NCBI RefSeq assembly: GCF_001244545.1
Contig: NZ_LN852695.1
Span: 837,158 to 901,157, forward strand
Origin: Candidatus Stoquefichus sp. SB1
GTDB lineage: Bacteria > Bacillota_I > Bacilli_A > Erysipelotrichales > Coprobacillaceae
Direction of reading: 5' to 3'
Length of the DNA stretch: 64,000 nucleotides
Positions 33,270 through 42,021 of the stretch are shown one piece after another (the stretch's first letter is position 1; every line of letters starts with the position of its first letter). The notes below the pieces were generated by a model, which did no database searches, was not told where the DNA came from, and saw nothing but the letters and a program-made list of their open reading frames with translations. The translations under genes and the position numbers were made by a program.

Positions 33270-36200
33270 ATGAAATATCATTTAAAAGGGAAGTATAGAT
33301 TAAAAGTGAATGCATTTTTAGTTAAGCAGTTTAAGATATGGTGTAGTGTATTACTAGTCATTGCTGGTTCATCATATATGCTTAAGAATGCTTATGCAGA
33401 AGAAACTACAACTACACATTGGGACATATCAGATACATCGACTCCTAACACAGTTTCAGCTGATTATGCTGATGGAACACTTACTATTAGTGGTGAAGGA
33501 ACAATGGGAAAACTGTATAAAGTTATTGACAATAATAGGGAAAAAGAATCTTTATGGAATGATTATCGCTTTGACATAACAAATGTCGTTATTAAAGAGA
33601 ATGTAATTGCAACTGATTTAAGTTATATGTTTTATAAATTGGCAAAAGTAACAACAATCAGTGGTTTAGATAAAATAGATACAACTAATGTAACTGATAT
33701 GTCAAATATGTTTTATTACTGTCTAAAGTTAAATAGTATTGATTTATCAAAATTTAAAACTGTAAATGTTACTAATATGGAGAATATGTTTTATGCATGC
33801 GAAGGTTTAATTGAACTGGATGTATCCAAGTTTAATACAAGTCGCGTCACTAATATGAGTGATATGTTTTATGATTGTCAGTCTTTAACTGAATTAGATG
33901 TCTCTCAGTTTGATACAAGCCAAGTGACTAATATGAATGATATGTTTTCTTGTTGCTATGGTTTAACTGAATTGGATGTATCCAAATTGAACACAAGCCA
34001 AGTGACTAATATGGAAGGAATGTTTTCTTATTGTAATAAATTAAAGCAATTAGATATATCTATGTTAAAAACAAGTCAAGTCACTAATATGCAAAGTATG
34101 TTTAGAAATTGCAATGATTTAGTTAATTTGAATTTTAGTGGTATTGATACAAGCAAAGTCTCTACAATGTTTGCGATGTTTAGTGGGTGTAAGAGTTTGA
34201 CTGGATTGGATGTATCTAGTCTCAACACAGGGCAAGTCACTAATATGAGTAGAATGTTTGAAGATTGTCAGTCTTTAACCAGTTTAGATTTATCATGTTT
34301 CGATACAAGCAACGTAAAGACTATGGATTCTATGTTTGCTGATTGTCAGTCTTTAACCAGTTTAGATTTATCACGTTTCAATACAAGCAATGTCACTGTA
34401 ATGTCATATATGTTTATGGATTGTCAAGCGTTAACTACATTGGACGTATCTTATTTCGATACAAGCAAAGTATACGGTTTCAATGATATGTTTAATGGTT
34501 GTCTATCTTTAGTTAAAATAAAAGGATTAGCTATTTCTATAGATGATTGTATGATTGATAACGTTTTTACTGCAACACCAAATTTATCTGAAATTCAAGT
34601 CAAAACAAAAGTGTCATTAGATATTCCTTATATTGATGATAATCATAGATGGTATGATGATCAAGGTAATCAATTAATCAGTGATGGAGATAATGCAGTT
34701 ATTCCTGTATCTGAGACTTATGTGACTTATACATTAAAACCTGGTATTTCTTATGACATTATTTATAACTTATATGGTGGAGTTTTACCAGATGATGCTC
34801 AAGATCAATTTGAAATCTTAGGTGAGTATGAATTACCTATGCCTACAAAGAATGGTTATATCTTTGATGGCTGGTATGATAGTGAAGATTTTAATCATGC
34901 TATAACAAAGATTGAAAAGAACACTACAAAAGATATGACTGTTTATGCTAAGTGGATAGGAAAGACAGCTATAAAAGCAGATGACTTTAAAGTAGAATTA
35001 TCAAGTGAGACTTATACGGGAAATGAAATCACTTATACAATAACATCTTCACTTGATGGTGTTGGTACATTTCAAGTAAAAAAACTTGAAAAAGATGGTA
35101 TTGAAGTGAGCAAAGTTAAAGAAGCAGGTACATATAAAATGACATTTGATGTGGCTGAGGCTGATCAGTATAAGTCAGCGACAGTAACAAAGGAATTTAA
35201 AATATCACAGGCAACAAATAGCTGGAAAGATGAACTTCATATAGAAAACTGGACTTATGGTGAAAAGGCAAATGTACCAACTTCACAAGTTAGTTTTGGA
35301 GAAGTCAAATATACTTACAGTTCAAGCAAGAATGGTAAATTCACTGAAAATAAGCCAACAGATGCAGGAACATGGTATGTCAAGGCACAAGTCAATGAAA
35401 CAAGTAACTATACAGGATTGGAAGAAGTGAAGGAATTCAATATCAATAAAGCAATTCCAACAGTTGAATTGCCAACCAATCTAAGAGGTATAGAAGATCA
35501 GTTGCTTTCAACAGTTACTCTATCAAAAGGTTGGACATGGGCTGATGGAGATATTGTGCTTAGTGTTCAAAATGGTGGCTATAAAGCAAGACTTATCATT
35601 GATGATACAAATTATGACTATACTGGTGTAGAAGGATACAATAAAGAGAATCATTATGTGGAAAGAACGTTGAATGTTTCTATTGCAAGTAAAGAAGCAG
35701 GAAGTATACAAAAGGAAGTTAAGAAAGGGAATAATGCACCAGATATAAAGATACCTATCACTGAAAGTCAACTTGCCAATATTGTTTTAACGGATGAAGA
35801 AAAGAAGGCAGTAGAAAAAGGCAATGATATAAAGATTGTTCTGACAGTTGATGATGCCTCAGGACAAATTAGTATCAAAGATAAGACAGTTGTAGAATCA
35901 GTGTTAGGAAAAATGAAGATAGGACAGTATCTGGATGTCAGTCTGTTAAAGATCATTGATCATGAAGAAAGCAGGATAAGTCAAACAAGAGGAACTATTA
36001 AAATCACAATAGAGATACCAGAAAGCTTAAGGAAGGCAAACAGAGAATTTGTGATGATACGCGTCCATGATGGAGTGGCAACAATTCTAAAGGATTTAGA
36101 TACTGATGCGAATACAATAACGATTGAGACAGATCGATTCTCTACATATGCTATTGCATATCAGGATAAACAAAGCAATATAGCAGAAACTGAAGACAGA

Positions 36201-36281
36201 ACAGTCATAGGAGGATATATAATTCTTGTAGGACTTACAGGAATGTTATTGTTCATCAACAGAAAGCAAAAAAGGATATAA
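33270..36281 (+). CDS. BspA-like (DUF285) leucine-rich repeat surface protein
   Basis: A 1003-residue secreted protein. The N-terminal signal peptide (hydrophobic core about 26-40, predicted cut after AYA) is followed by eleven 26-residue BspA/DUF285 repeats (138-423; pattern TSxVTNMxxMFxxCxxL). A Listeria-Bacteroides repeat (YNLYGG...GYIFDGWY...VYAKW, about 495-565) and several Ig/MBG-like domains come next. The C-terminus has a hydrophobic helix and RKQKR tail, but no LPxTG motif. Such proteins are host- or matrix-binding adhesins. It has GGAGGG before the start and its own terminator, and lies inside a sporulation gene cluster. Confidence 0.9.
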   Translation: MKYHLKGKYRLKVNAFLVKQFKIWCSVLLVIAGSSYMLKNAYAEETTTTHWDISDTSTPNTVSADYADGTLTISGEGTMGKLYKVIDNNREKESLWNDYRFDITNVVIKENVIATDLSYMFYKLAKVTTISGLDKIDTTNVTDMSNMFYYCLKLNSIDLSKFKTVNVTNMENMFYACEGLIELDVSKFNTSRVTNMSDMFYDCQSLTELDVSQFDTSQVTNMNDMFSCCYGLTELDVSKLNTSQVTNMEGMFSYCNKLKQLDISMLKTSQVTNMQSMFRNCNDLVNLNFSGIDTSKVSTMFAMFSGCKSLTGLDVSSLNTGQVTNMSRMFEDCQSLTSLDLSCFDTSNVKTMDSMFADCQSLTSLDLSRFNTSNVTVMSYMFMDCQALTTLDVSYFDTSKVYGFNDMFNGCLSLVKIKGLAISIDDCMIDNVFTATPNLSEIQVKTKVSLDIPYIDDNHRWYDDQGNQLISDGDNAVIPVSETYVTYTLKPGISYDIIYNLYGGVLPDDAQDQFEILGEYELPMPTKNGYIFDGWYDSEDFNHAITKIEKNTTKDMTVYAKWIGKTAIKADDFKVELSSETYTGNEITYTITSSLDGVGTFQVKKLEKDGIEVSKVKEAGTYKMTFDVAEADQYKSATVTKEFKISQATNSWKDELHIENWTYGEKANVPTSQVSFGEVKYTYSSSKNGKFTENKPTDAGTWYVKAQVNETSNYTGLEEVKEFNINKAIPTVELPTNLRGIEDQLLSTVTLSKGWTWADGDIVLSVQNGGYKARLIIDDTNYDYTGVEGYNKENHYVERTLNVSIASKEAGSIQKEVKKGNNAPDIKIPITESQLANIVLTDEEKKAVEKGNDIKIVLTVDDASGQISIKDKTVVESVLGKMKIGQYLDVSLLKIIDHEESRISQTRGTIKITIEIPESLRKANREFVMIRVHDGVATILKDLDTDANTITIETDRFSTYAIAYQDKQSNIAETEDRTVIGGYIILVGLTGMLLFINRKQKRI
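33681..34538 (+). repeat. Eleven tandem 78-bp coding repeats (BspA leucine-rich repeats)
   Basis: In-frame 78-bp units encode 26-residue repeats. The units at 34263 and 34341 share a nearly identical stretch of about 40 bp (beginning GATTGTCAGTCTTTAACC), and the same opening recurs near 33875. This indicates recent duplication or gene conversion. Copy number could vary between strains. Confidence 0.85.
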
Positions 36282-36290
36282 ATATCAATG

Positions 36291-36324
36291 AAGACAATGG
36301 TCAAATGACTGTTGTCTTTTCTTA
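36291..36324 (+). terminator. Terminator after the BspA-like gene
   Basis: A 13-bp stem (36291-36303 with 36306-36318, two G-U pairs) is followed by T-rich sequence. Confidence 0.75.
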
Positions 36325-36376
36325 TGAGGTTCTAATCAATTATTGAGGTGCATATGTTGATGTAGGAGGTAAGATT

Positions 36377-36670
36377 ATGGATAATAATTTACATTTTGAA
36401 CAGACACCTTATCATCATATTTGTTTAAAAGATCGTAAGAGTCTTGAGTTGACTGGTGTTAAAAAGATAGAGAGTTTTGATTCATATGAATTTTTAATTG
36501 AAACATCATTAGGGTATTTAAATATTACAGGTAGTGATTTGACTTTGGTGAGGCTTGATCAAGATCAAAATGAAGTGAGTATTAAGGGGAATATTGATAG
36601 TATGAGTTATGTTTCTGAAAAGAAAAAAACACATCAGAAAGATAAAATGTTTAATAAATTATTGAAATAA
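36377..36670 (+). CDS. yabP: Sporulation protein YabP
   Basis: A 97-residue YabP/YqfC-family protein (LKDRKSLELTGVKKIESFDSYEFLIETSLGYLNITG...VSIKGNIDSMSYV). In Bacillus it is made in the mother cell under sigma-E and is needed for spore cortex formation. AGGAGGT precedes the start. It overlaps yabQ by one base. Downstream yabQ and divIC and upstream rqcP and spoVT confirm the identity. Confidence 0.92.
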   Translation: MDNNLHFEQTPYHHICLKDRKSLELTGVKKIESFDSYEFLIETSLGYLNITGSDLTLVRLDQDQNEVSIKGNIDSMSYVSEKKKTHQKDKMFNKLLK

Positions 36671-37092
36671 TGAATTTATTAGTACAGTTTCAATGTTTAT
36701 TTTATTCTTTTGGGTATGGTTTTGTAATGAGTGGGGTCTATCATATTATCAATCGATTTTTATGGAAAGTGCCTTTATTCATTCGTTATCTATTTCAGAT
36801 AGTTATTGGATGTTTATTTGGTGTTCTTTATTTTTATGGTTTGGTTATTTTAAATGATGGGATATTAAGGCTTTATTTCTTTATTATGGTTTTTTTAGGA
36901 TATTTATTTTATCAGAAATATTATGCCTACTATCTTTTGTATCATTTAGAGATAATTGTTCGTATTTTGAAAAGAATAATCGCACCTTTTATCTTCTTTT
37001 TTCGTTATATTAATGGTATAATACAAAAAAGAGTAAAGAAGGTGAAGTTAAAATGGCAAAAACGAAAGAACCAAGATATAAAAAATTCTTAG
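36670..37092 (+). CDS. yabQ: Spore cortex biosynthesis protein YabQ
   Basis: A 140-residue membrane protein with four hydrophobic helices (about 5-25, 35-60, 62-85, 100-118) and a very basic tail (KRVKKVKLKWQKRK). This matches YabQ, a mother-cell membrane protein needed for cortex assembly. It overlaps yabP by one base and divIC by 40 bases in another frame, a close coupling also seen in relatives. Confidence 0.9.
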   Translation: MNLLVQFQCLFYSFGYGFVMSGVYHIINRFLWKVPLFIRYLFQIVIGCLFGVLYFYGLVILNDGILRLYFFIMVFLGYLFYQKYYAYYLLYHLEIIVRILKRIIAPFIFFFRYINGIIQKRVKKVKLKWQKRKNQDIKNS

Positions 37093-37346
37093 GTCTTATA
37101 TATATTGGCATTTCCGCTGTTTTAATTTATACATTAACAATGAATGCTTTTCGTGTTATGAATCAAAGAGAACAATTAACACGTTTACAAACACAAAAGG
37201 CAGAATTAGAAAAAGAGAAAAAGGCTCTATCTGAAAAGGTTGATTTACTCACAGATGATGATTATGCAGCAAGATATGCTAGAGATGAGTATATTTTTCC
37301 TAAAGATGGAGAAGAAGTTGTGAGATTGCCAGATACAAAGAAATAA
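37053..37346 (+). CDS. divIC: Septum formation initiator DivIC/FtsB-like
   Basis: A 97-residue bitopic protein. A basic N-terminus is followed by one transmembrane helix (about 13-33) and a coiled coil (NQREQLTRLQTQKAELEKEKKALSEK). The motif DDDYAARYARDEYIFPKDGE is typical of DivIC/FtsB. It joins FtsL and DivIB/FtsQ to promote septal wall synthesis. Position after yabQ is the Bacillus order. The start lies 40 bases inside yabQ. The stop codon overlaps a terminator. Confidence 0.93.
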   Translation: MAKTKEPRYKKFLGLIYIGISAVLIYTLTMNAFRVMNQREQLTRLQTQKAELEKEKKALSEKVDLLTDDDYAARYARDEYIFPKDGEEVVRLPDTKK

Positions 37347-37364
37347 GCTTGCGCTTATTTTTTT
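37341..37364 (+). terminator. Terminator after divIC
   Basis: AAATAAGC (37341-37348) pairs with GCTTATTT (37353-37360), followed by T. It includes the divIC stop codon. Confidence 0.8.
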
Positions 37365-37386
37365 GTGCTATATAAGGAGGAAGGTT

Positions 37387-38163
37387 ATGATTGTATCATT
37401 TCGTTTTGATATGGATGAATTGAAAAGAGATCGTAAAATAACTGTTTATTTGCCTGATGATTATTATCAGCAGAAGAAACGTTATCCTGTTTTGTATATT
37501 CAAGATGGACAAAATGCGTTTTTTGATCGTTTATCTTTTTGTGGAGTCAGTTGGGGATTTTTGGATTATGTAAAGATGATGGAATTAGATATTATTATGG
37601 TAGCTATTCCATGTAATTTTACTGGTTTTAAAAGAATGGATGAGTATGGACCATGGCGTATTAATCAGGAATTATCTTATCAGGAAACTCAGATTAAAGG
37701 AAAGATTATTGGTGGTGAAGGAATTAAATATGTTGAATGGATGGTTCATCAGTTGAAACCATATATTGATTGTCGTTTTCGTACTTTAAGTGATGATACA
37801 GCAATTGTAGGAAGTTCAATGGGTGGTGTTATTAGCGCTTATGCTGCGCTAGCTTATCCTGAAGTGTTTAAAAAATGTGCGGCTTTATCAACAGCTTTTT
37901 GGTTTTATATGGATGAATTTGCAGAAGTGATTGAAAGTCATGACTATTCTTTGGATAATCGATTTTATTTTGATTTAGGTGAATTTGAAGGTTGTGGTGA
38001 TGATGTTATTGATGAGTGGTATATTGAAAGTAATAATATGATTTATAGCATGTTAAAAGACAAAATGGAAAATTTAGAGTATCATTATTTCGAGGGTGCT
38101 CAACATAATGAAAGTGAATGGCGTAAGAGAGTTCCGATGTTTATGGACTTTTTATACCAGTAA
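37387..38163 (+). CDS. Alpha/beta-hydrolase esterase (Esterase D / Fes-like)
   Basis: A 258-residue hydrolase with a beta-strand-rich start (RKITVYLPDDYY...RYPVLYIQDGQNAFFD), the nucleophile elbow VGSSMGGVISAYAAL (catalytic Ser) and a late His in EGAQHNESEW. This is the PF00756 esterase pattern found in feruloyl, enterochelin and S-formylglutathione esterases. No signal peptide is present, so it is cytosolic. The start at 37387 follows AAGGAGGAAGG; the longer frame begins inside the terminator. The substrate is unknown. Confidence 0.88.
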   Translation: MIVSFRFDMDELKRDRKITVYLPDDYYQQKKRYPVLYIQDGQNAFFDRLSFCGVSWGFLDYVKMMELDIIMVAIPCNFTGFKRMDEYGPWRINQELSYQETQIKGKIIGGEGIKYVEWMVHQLKPYIDCRFRTLSDDTAIVGSSMGGVISAYAALAYPEVFKKCAALSTAFWFYMDEFAEVIESHDYSLDNRFYFDLGEFEGCGDDVIDEWYIESNNMIYSMLKDKMENLEYHYFEGAQHNESEWRKRVPMFMDFLYQ

Positions 38164-38176
38164 GAGGGTGGAAAAA

Positions 38177-39010
38177 ATGTATAAAATGATATTATCTGAT
38201 TTAGATGAAACGTTATTGGTGAATCATCACGTACCTGAATTAAATCAGCAGGCAGTGAAATCTTTACAAAATAAAGATGTGAAATTTGTTCCAGCAACTG
38301 GAAGAGCATTTAATATGATTGGAGAAATTTTACAGGAATTAGGGACTTATCAGCAAAAAGATGAATATTCTATTTGTTTTAATGGTGGATTGATTGTGGA
38401 AAATAAAGATGATCATATTCTTTATTTTAATGGATTAACATTTGAGGAAACAAAAGAATTATTTGAGGCTGGGGCAAAGTATGATGTTTGTGTTTTGATT
38501 TTTACTTTGGATTGTTGTTATATTTTTAATGCTGATCCTGATGAAGTTGAAAGAAAAACGGTTCAAAAAGCACCATTTAAGGTAATTGATGAATATAATA
38601 TGGATTTTTTAAAGGGTGATAAAATAGCAAAAATTTTATTTGAAAGACGTGATATGCCTTATTTAAAGAGTATTGAACAAGAATTATTACCAATTATTGA
38701 AGGACGTTTTGCAGCAAGTTATTCTTCTTATCGTTATTTAGAATTTAATCCATTGGGAGTGAGTAAAGGAGCTGCATTAAAATGGTTAGCCAATTATTTA
38801 CATATTGAAATTCCTGAGACGATTGCAATTGGTGATAATTATAATGATACATCTATGATTGAAGTGGCTGGTTTAGGAGTTTGTGTTGCAGGGGCAACTG
38901 ATGATATTAAGGCAATGTCTGATTATGTGACGTCAGTGGATTATGATCAGGGAGCAGTTAAAGAAGTGATTGAGAAGTTTATTGGAGAGGGTGAAAGTCA
39001 TGGTGTATAA
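38177..39010 (+). CDS. Cof-type HAD-IIB phosphatase, tandem paralog 1
   Basis: A 277-residue HAD protein with LSDLDETLLVNH, PATGRAF and GDNYNDTSMI motifs. Its closest relative in the window is the next gene, with many shared stretches (KFVPATGR, SYSSxRYxEFN, IAxGDNYND), so the pair arose by duplication. Motif I has Glu where Gly is usual (DxDET rather than DxDGT), a variant seen in some Cof proteins. The start at 38177 follows GAGGGTGG. It overlaps the next gene by 11 bases. Confidence 0.9.
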   Translation: MYKMILSDLDETLLVNHHVPELNQQAVKSLQNKDVKFVPATGRAFNMIGEILQELGTYQQKDEYSICFNGGLIVENKDDHILYFNGLTFEETKELFEAGAKYDVCVLIFTLDCCYIFNADPDEVERKTVQKAPFKVIDEYNMDFLKGDKIAKILFERRDMPYLKSIEQELLPIIEGRFAASYSSYRYLEFNPLGVSKGAALKWLANYLHIEIPETIAIGDNYNDTSMIEVAGLGVCVAGATDDIKAMSDYVTSVDYDQGAVKEVIEKFIGEGESHGV

Positions 39011-39818
39011 GGTCATAGCAAGTGATATGGATGAGACTTTGTTGAATGATCAACATGCGATTTGTCAAAGAAATATTGATTTGATTCAAAAAGCAAAAGA
39101 AAAAGGTGTGAAATTTGTGCCAGCTACTGGACGTGGTTTTATGTCTATTCAACATGATTTGAAAACGTTAGGGCTTTATGATGAAGAAAATGAATATGTT
39201 CTTTCTTTTAATGGTGGAGCTTTAACTGAAAATAAAAATAATCGCTTGCTCTTTTTTGAAGGATTATCTTTTGAAAAAACAAAAGAGATTTTTGAGTTTG
39301 GATTACATTGTAATGTCTGTCAGCATGTTTATACTAAAGATAAGGTTTATGTTTTTAATCTTTCTGAATCTGAAGCTGAAAGAATTAAAAATCAAAAAGT
39401 TGAATGTGTCATTATGGATGAAAATTCAATTGATTTCTTAAAAGATGAACCAATTTCTAAGATCCTTTATCAAAATACAGATGTTCCTTATTTAATGAGT
39501 CTTGAACCTCAAATGAAAGAAATTTGGGAAGGTCATTGTGCTGTAAGTTATTCTTCTAATCGATATATGGAATTTAATAAGATTGGAATTGATAAAGGAG
39601 CAGGATTAAAGCATTTGGCTGATGTTTTGGGTGTTGATATAAGTGAATGTATTGCAGTTGGGGATAATTATAATGATTTGCCAATGCTGCGTGTTGCTGG
39701 TTTATCAGTGGCTGCTGCGAATGCTGTTGAGGATGTTAAAAAGGTTTGTGATGTGACAACGCAAGCAGATAATAATCAAGGTGTGATTGCTGAAATTATT
39801 GAAAGGTATATTTTGTAG
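39000..39818 (+). CDS. Cof-type HAD-IIB phosphatase, tandem paralog 2
   Basis: A 272-residue HAD protein with ASDMDETLLNDQ, PATGRGF and GDNYNDLPML motifs, clearly paralogous to the preceding gene. The start at 39000 lies inside the end of that gene, after GGAGAGGG; earlier in-frame starts lack a ribosome site. Both are probably sugar- or cofactor-phosphate phosphatases. The ung gene follows with a 2-bp gap. Confidence 0.9.
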   Translation: MVYKVIASDMDETLLNDQHAICQRNIDLIQKAKEKGVKFVPATGRGFMSIQHDLKTLGLYDEENEYVLSFNGGALTENKNNRLLFFEGLSFEKTKEIFEFGLHCNVCQHVYTKDKVYVFNLSESEAERIKNQKVECVIMDENSIDFLKDEPISKILYQNTDVPYLMSLEPQMKEIWEGHCAVSYSSNRYMEFNKIGIDKGAGLKHLADVLGVDISECIAVGDNYNDLPMLRVAGLSVAAANAVEDVKKVCDVTTQADNNQGVIAEIIERYIL

Positions 39819-39820
39819 TT

Positions 39821-40474
39821 ATGGATTTTAAGACAATTATTAATCAGGAAAGGCAACAGCCTTACTATAAAGAACTAGAGAGTTTTGTGAATCAGGAATA
39901 TCACAGCAAAACCATTTATCCCCCTAAAAATAGAATTTTCCATTGTTTTAATTTTAAAGATTATAATGATATTAAAGTTGTTATTATAGGTCAGGATCCG
40001 TATCATGAAGAACATCAGGCAAATGGACTGGCATTTAGTGTTGAACGTGGTGTACAAATTCCACCTAGTCTTGTGAATATTTATAAAGAAGCACATGATG
40101 ATGTTGGAATTGATATTCCTTCTCATGGTGATTTATCATCATGGGCTCATCAAGGTGTCTTGTTATTAAATACTGTTTTGACAGTTCAGGCGCATCGTGC
40201 GAATTCGCATAAAGATAAAGGATGGGAAACTTTTACAAATCATATTATTGAAGTTATGAATCAAAGAGAAAAACCGCTGGTTTTTATTCTTTGGGGAAGA
40301 CAGGCCATTGATAAAGCAAGAATGATTGATCAAAGGAAACATTGTGTGATTACAAGTCCACATCCATCACCTTTATCAGCATATCGTGGTTTTTTTGGTT
40401 CAAAACCATTTTCAAAAACGAATCAGTTTTTGATGAGTCAAGGTATTGAACCAATAGATTGGAGGATTCAGTGA
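39821..40474 (+). CDS. ung: Uracil-DNA glycosylase
   Basis: A 217-residue family 1 UDG. It has the water-activating motif VIIGQDPYHEEHQANGLAFSV, the region LLNTVLTVQAHRANSH, and the DNA-intercalation loop HPSPLSAYRGFFGSKPFSKTN. It removes uracil from DNA to start base excision repair. It has no strong ribosome site of its own and is probably coupled to the HAD gene upstream. It overlaps folC by one base (TGATG). Confidence 0.96.
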   Translation: MDFKTIINQERQQPYYKELESFVNQEYHSKTIYPPKNRIFHCFNFKDYNDIKVVIIGQDPYHEEHQANGLAFSVERGVQIPPSLVNIYKEAHDDVGIDIPSHGDLSSWAHQGVLLLNTVLTVQAHRANSHKDKGWETFTNHIIEVMNQREKPLVFILWGRQAIDKARMIDQRKHCVITSPHPSPLSAYRGFFGSKPFSKTNQFLMSQGIEPIDWRIQ

Positions 40475-41682
40475 TGTTTGAACATATTGAGGAAGCAATT
40501 GCATACATAGAATCAAAAAGAAGTAAAAGAACAATAGATGAATTTAGAGATACTTTAAATAAATGTCATATTTCAATGAAACAAAAGAATATGATTCATA
40601 TTGCTGGAACAAATGGAAAAGGTTCAACAGTTAATTATTTAAGAAGTATTTTAAATGCACATGGATATACTGTAGGAACTTTTACATCACCATATCTTAT
40701 TTGTCATAATGATCGTATTCGTGTTGATGATAGACCTATTAGTGATGAAGAACTATTAGCTTATATCAATCAATATTATGATGTGATTGAAGAAGATAGT
40801 TTATCAATGTTTGAAATTGATGTATTGATTATGCTGGCTTATTTTCAGTCATTAGATTTGGATTATCGTATTATTGAAACAGGTATTGGTGGTTTGCATG
40901 ATAAAACAAATGTTATTGATCCAATCATTAGTGCGATTACAAATATTGGTATGGATCATCAAAAACAGTTAGGTGATAGTATCTATGATATTATCAATGA
41001 AAAAATGGGTGTGATTAAGCCACATCAGATGTTTATCACAAGTGAAACAAAGGGAACAATTTTAGCCCGTTTACAAGAACAATGTGATGTAATGGAAGCC
41101 ATTATGTATGTTGTACCAGAATATCAGGTATCACGTTATCCTTTCCATTTCCGTTATCGTGATATGGCATTTACGTTGAAGAATCAGGGTATATATCAAG
41201 TCACAAATGCTCGCTTGGCGTTGACGATTGCTTCAAAGCTGATTCAGCTTGATTCAACACTAACAACAAATGCGATTGAAAATGCTTCATGGAAAGGACG
41301 TTATGAGACTTTGCCTTATCAAAATGGAACAGTAGAAATTGATGGGGCACATAATTTACCAGGTATTAAGGCTTTGATTCAAACACTAAGAGTAAAAAAA
41401 GAACAAAATATTAGCATTATTTTTTCTTGTCTTAATGATAAAGACATTAATCCAATGTTGGATTTAATGCTTAAAGAAGGATATACTGTTTATTTGACAA
41501 CATTTAATGATGAAAGAGCTATTGATTTATCAAGTGTTGATGCGAGACCTCATCTATTGATTGTTGATAGTTTTATTGAAGCCTTGCAGGCAGCATATAT
41601 TAAGAAAAATCATATTGTGATTACAGGATCACTACATTTTATTTCAAAAGTTCGTAAATATCTTGTTGATATGAATAAATAA
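40474..41682 (+). CDS. folC: Folylpolyglutamate synthase / dihydrofolate synthase
   Basis: A 402-residue Mur-ligase-type enzyme. It has the P-loop HIAGTNGKGSTVNYLRSIL, the folate loop GTFTSPYL, the Mg-binding RIIETGIGGLHDKTNV and the C-terminal ligase domain start GAHNLPGIKAL. It adds glutamate to folates, and in many bacteria also makes dihydrofolate. The start at 40474 lies 8 nt after GGAGG and overlaps the ung stop. It closes the operon with a terminator. Confidence 0.94.
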   Translation: MFEHIEEAIAYIESKRSKRTIDEFRDTLNKCHISMKQKNMIHIAGTNGKGSTVNYLRSILNAHGYTVGTFTSPYLICHNDRIRVDDRPISDEELLAYINQYYDVIEEDSLSMFEIDVLIMLAYFQSLDLDYRIIETGIGGLHDKTNVIDPIISAITNIGMDHQKQLGDSIYDIINEKMGVIKPHQMFITSETKGTILARLQEQCDVMEAIMYVVPEYQVSRYPFHFRYRDMAFTLKNQGIYQVTNARLALTIASKLIQLDSTLTTNAIENASWKGRYETLPYQNGTVEIDGAHNLPGIKALIQTLRVKKEQNISIIFSCLNDKDINPMLDLMLKEGYTVYLTTFNDERAIDLSSVDARPHLLIVDSFIEALQAAYIKKNHIVITGSLHFISKVRKYLVDMNK

Positions 41683-41708
41683 AGGGATTGATTTCAACCC
41701 CTTTTTTT
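41681..41708 (+). terminator. Terminator after folC
   Basis: AAAGGG (41681-41686) pairs with CCCTTT (41699-41704), with a possible inner TTGA/TCAA helix, followed by a T-run. It lies between convergent folC and gerQ. Confidence 0.7.
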
Positions 41709-41710
41709 GC

Positions 41711-42013
41711 TTATCGCGTATTATAGTGAATAGGTTCATCAAATTCTGCCCAATCGAAATAAACGAATTGAAAAATATAATATTTCTGATTTTTTGGGTC
41801 ACGAACAATAAAGTGATCTCTTCCGACTTGTTCGATAATTCCTTTATATGCACGATCACGCCAATCTGTACTTCCAGTATAGGTAAAATAAAAAGTTCCT
41901 AATTTACCAATGTTGAGACGTAAAATGTTTTCTAAATATGTTTGTTCAGAAATAGGTGTTGGTAATGAGGAAGTTTGACTTCCTTGTAAAATAGATTGAT
42001 TATTTGTATCCAT
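41711..42013 (-). CDS. gerQ: Spore coat protein GerQ
   Basis: A 100-residue protein whose core (YLENILRLNIGKLGTFYFTYTG, IIEQVGRDHFIVRDP, YYIFQFVYFDWAEFDEPI) matches GerQ, the coat/cortex-interface protein that anchors and activates CwlJ in germination. The N-terminal region is short, and no Lys occurs before residue 37, while Bacillus GerQ has Lys residues there for transglutaminase crosslinking. It lies 8 bp after cwlJ on the same strand, the bicistronic order known from the Bacillus cereus group. Confidence 0.92.
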   Translation of the reverse strand: MDTNNQSILQGSQTSSLPTPISEQTYLENILRLNIGKLGTFYFTYTGSTDWRDRAYKGIIEQVGRDHFIVRDPKNQKYYIFQFVYFDWAEFDEPIHYNTR

Positions 42014-42021
42014 AGACCCTC

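Noticed and set aside
33681-34538. Regular direct repeats considered as a CRISPR array
   Set aside because: Units are 78 bp without spacers, keep one reading frame and encode BspA repeats; no cas genes are near.
36140-36281. Possible sortase LPxTG anchor at the C-terminus of the BspA-like protein
   Set aside because: A hydrophobic helix and basic tail are present, but no LPxTG-like motif is visible before them (the region reads SNIAETEDRT).
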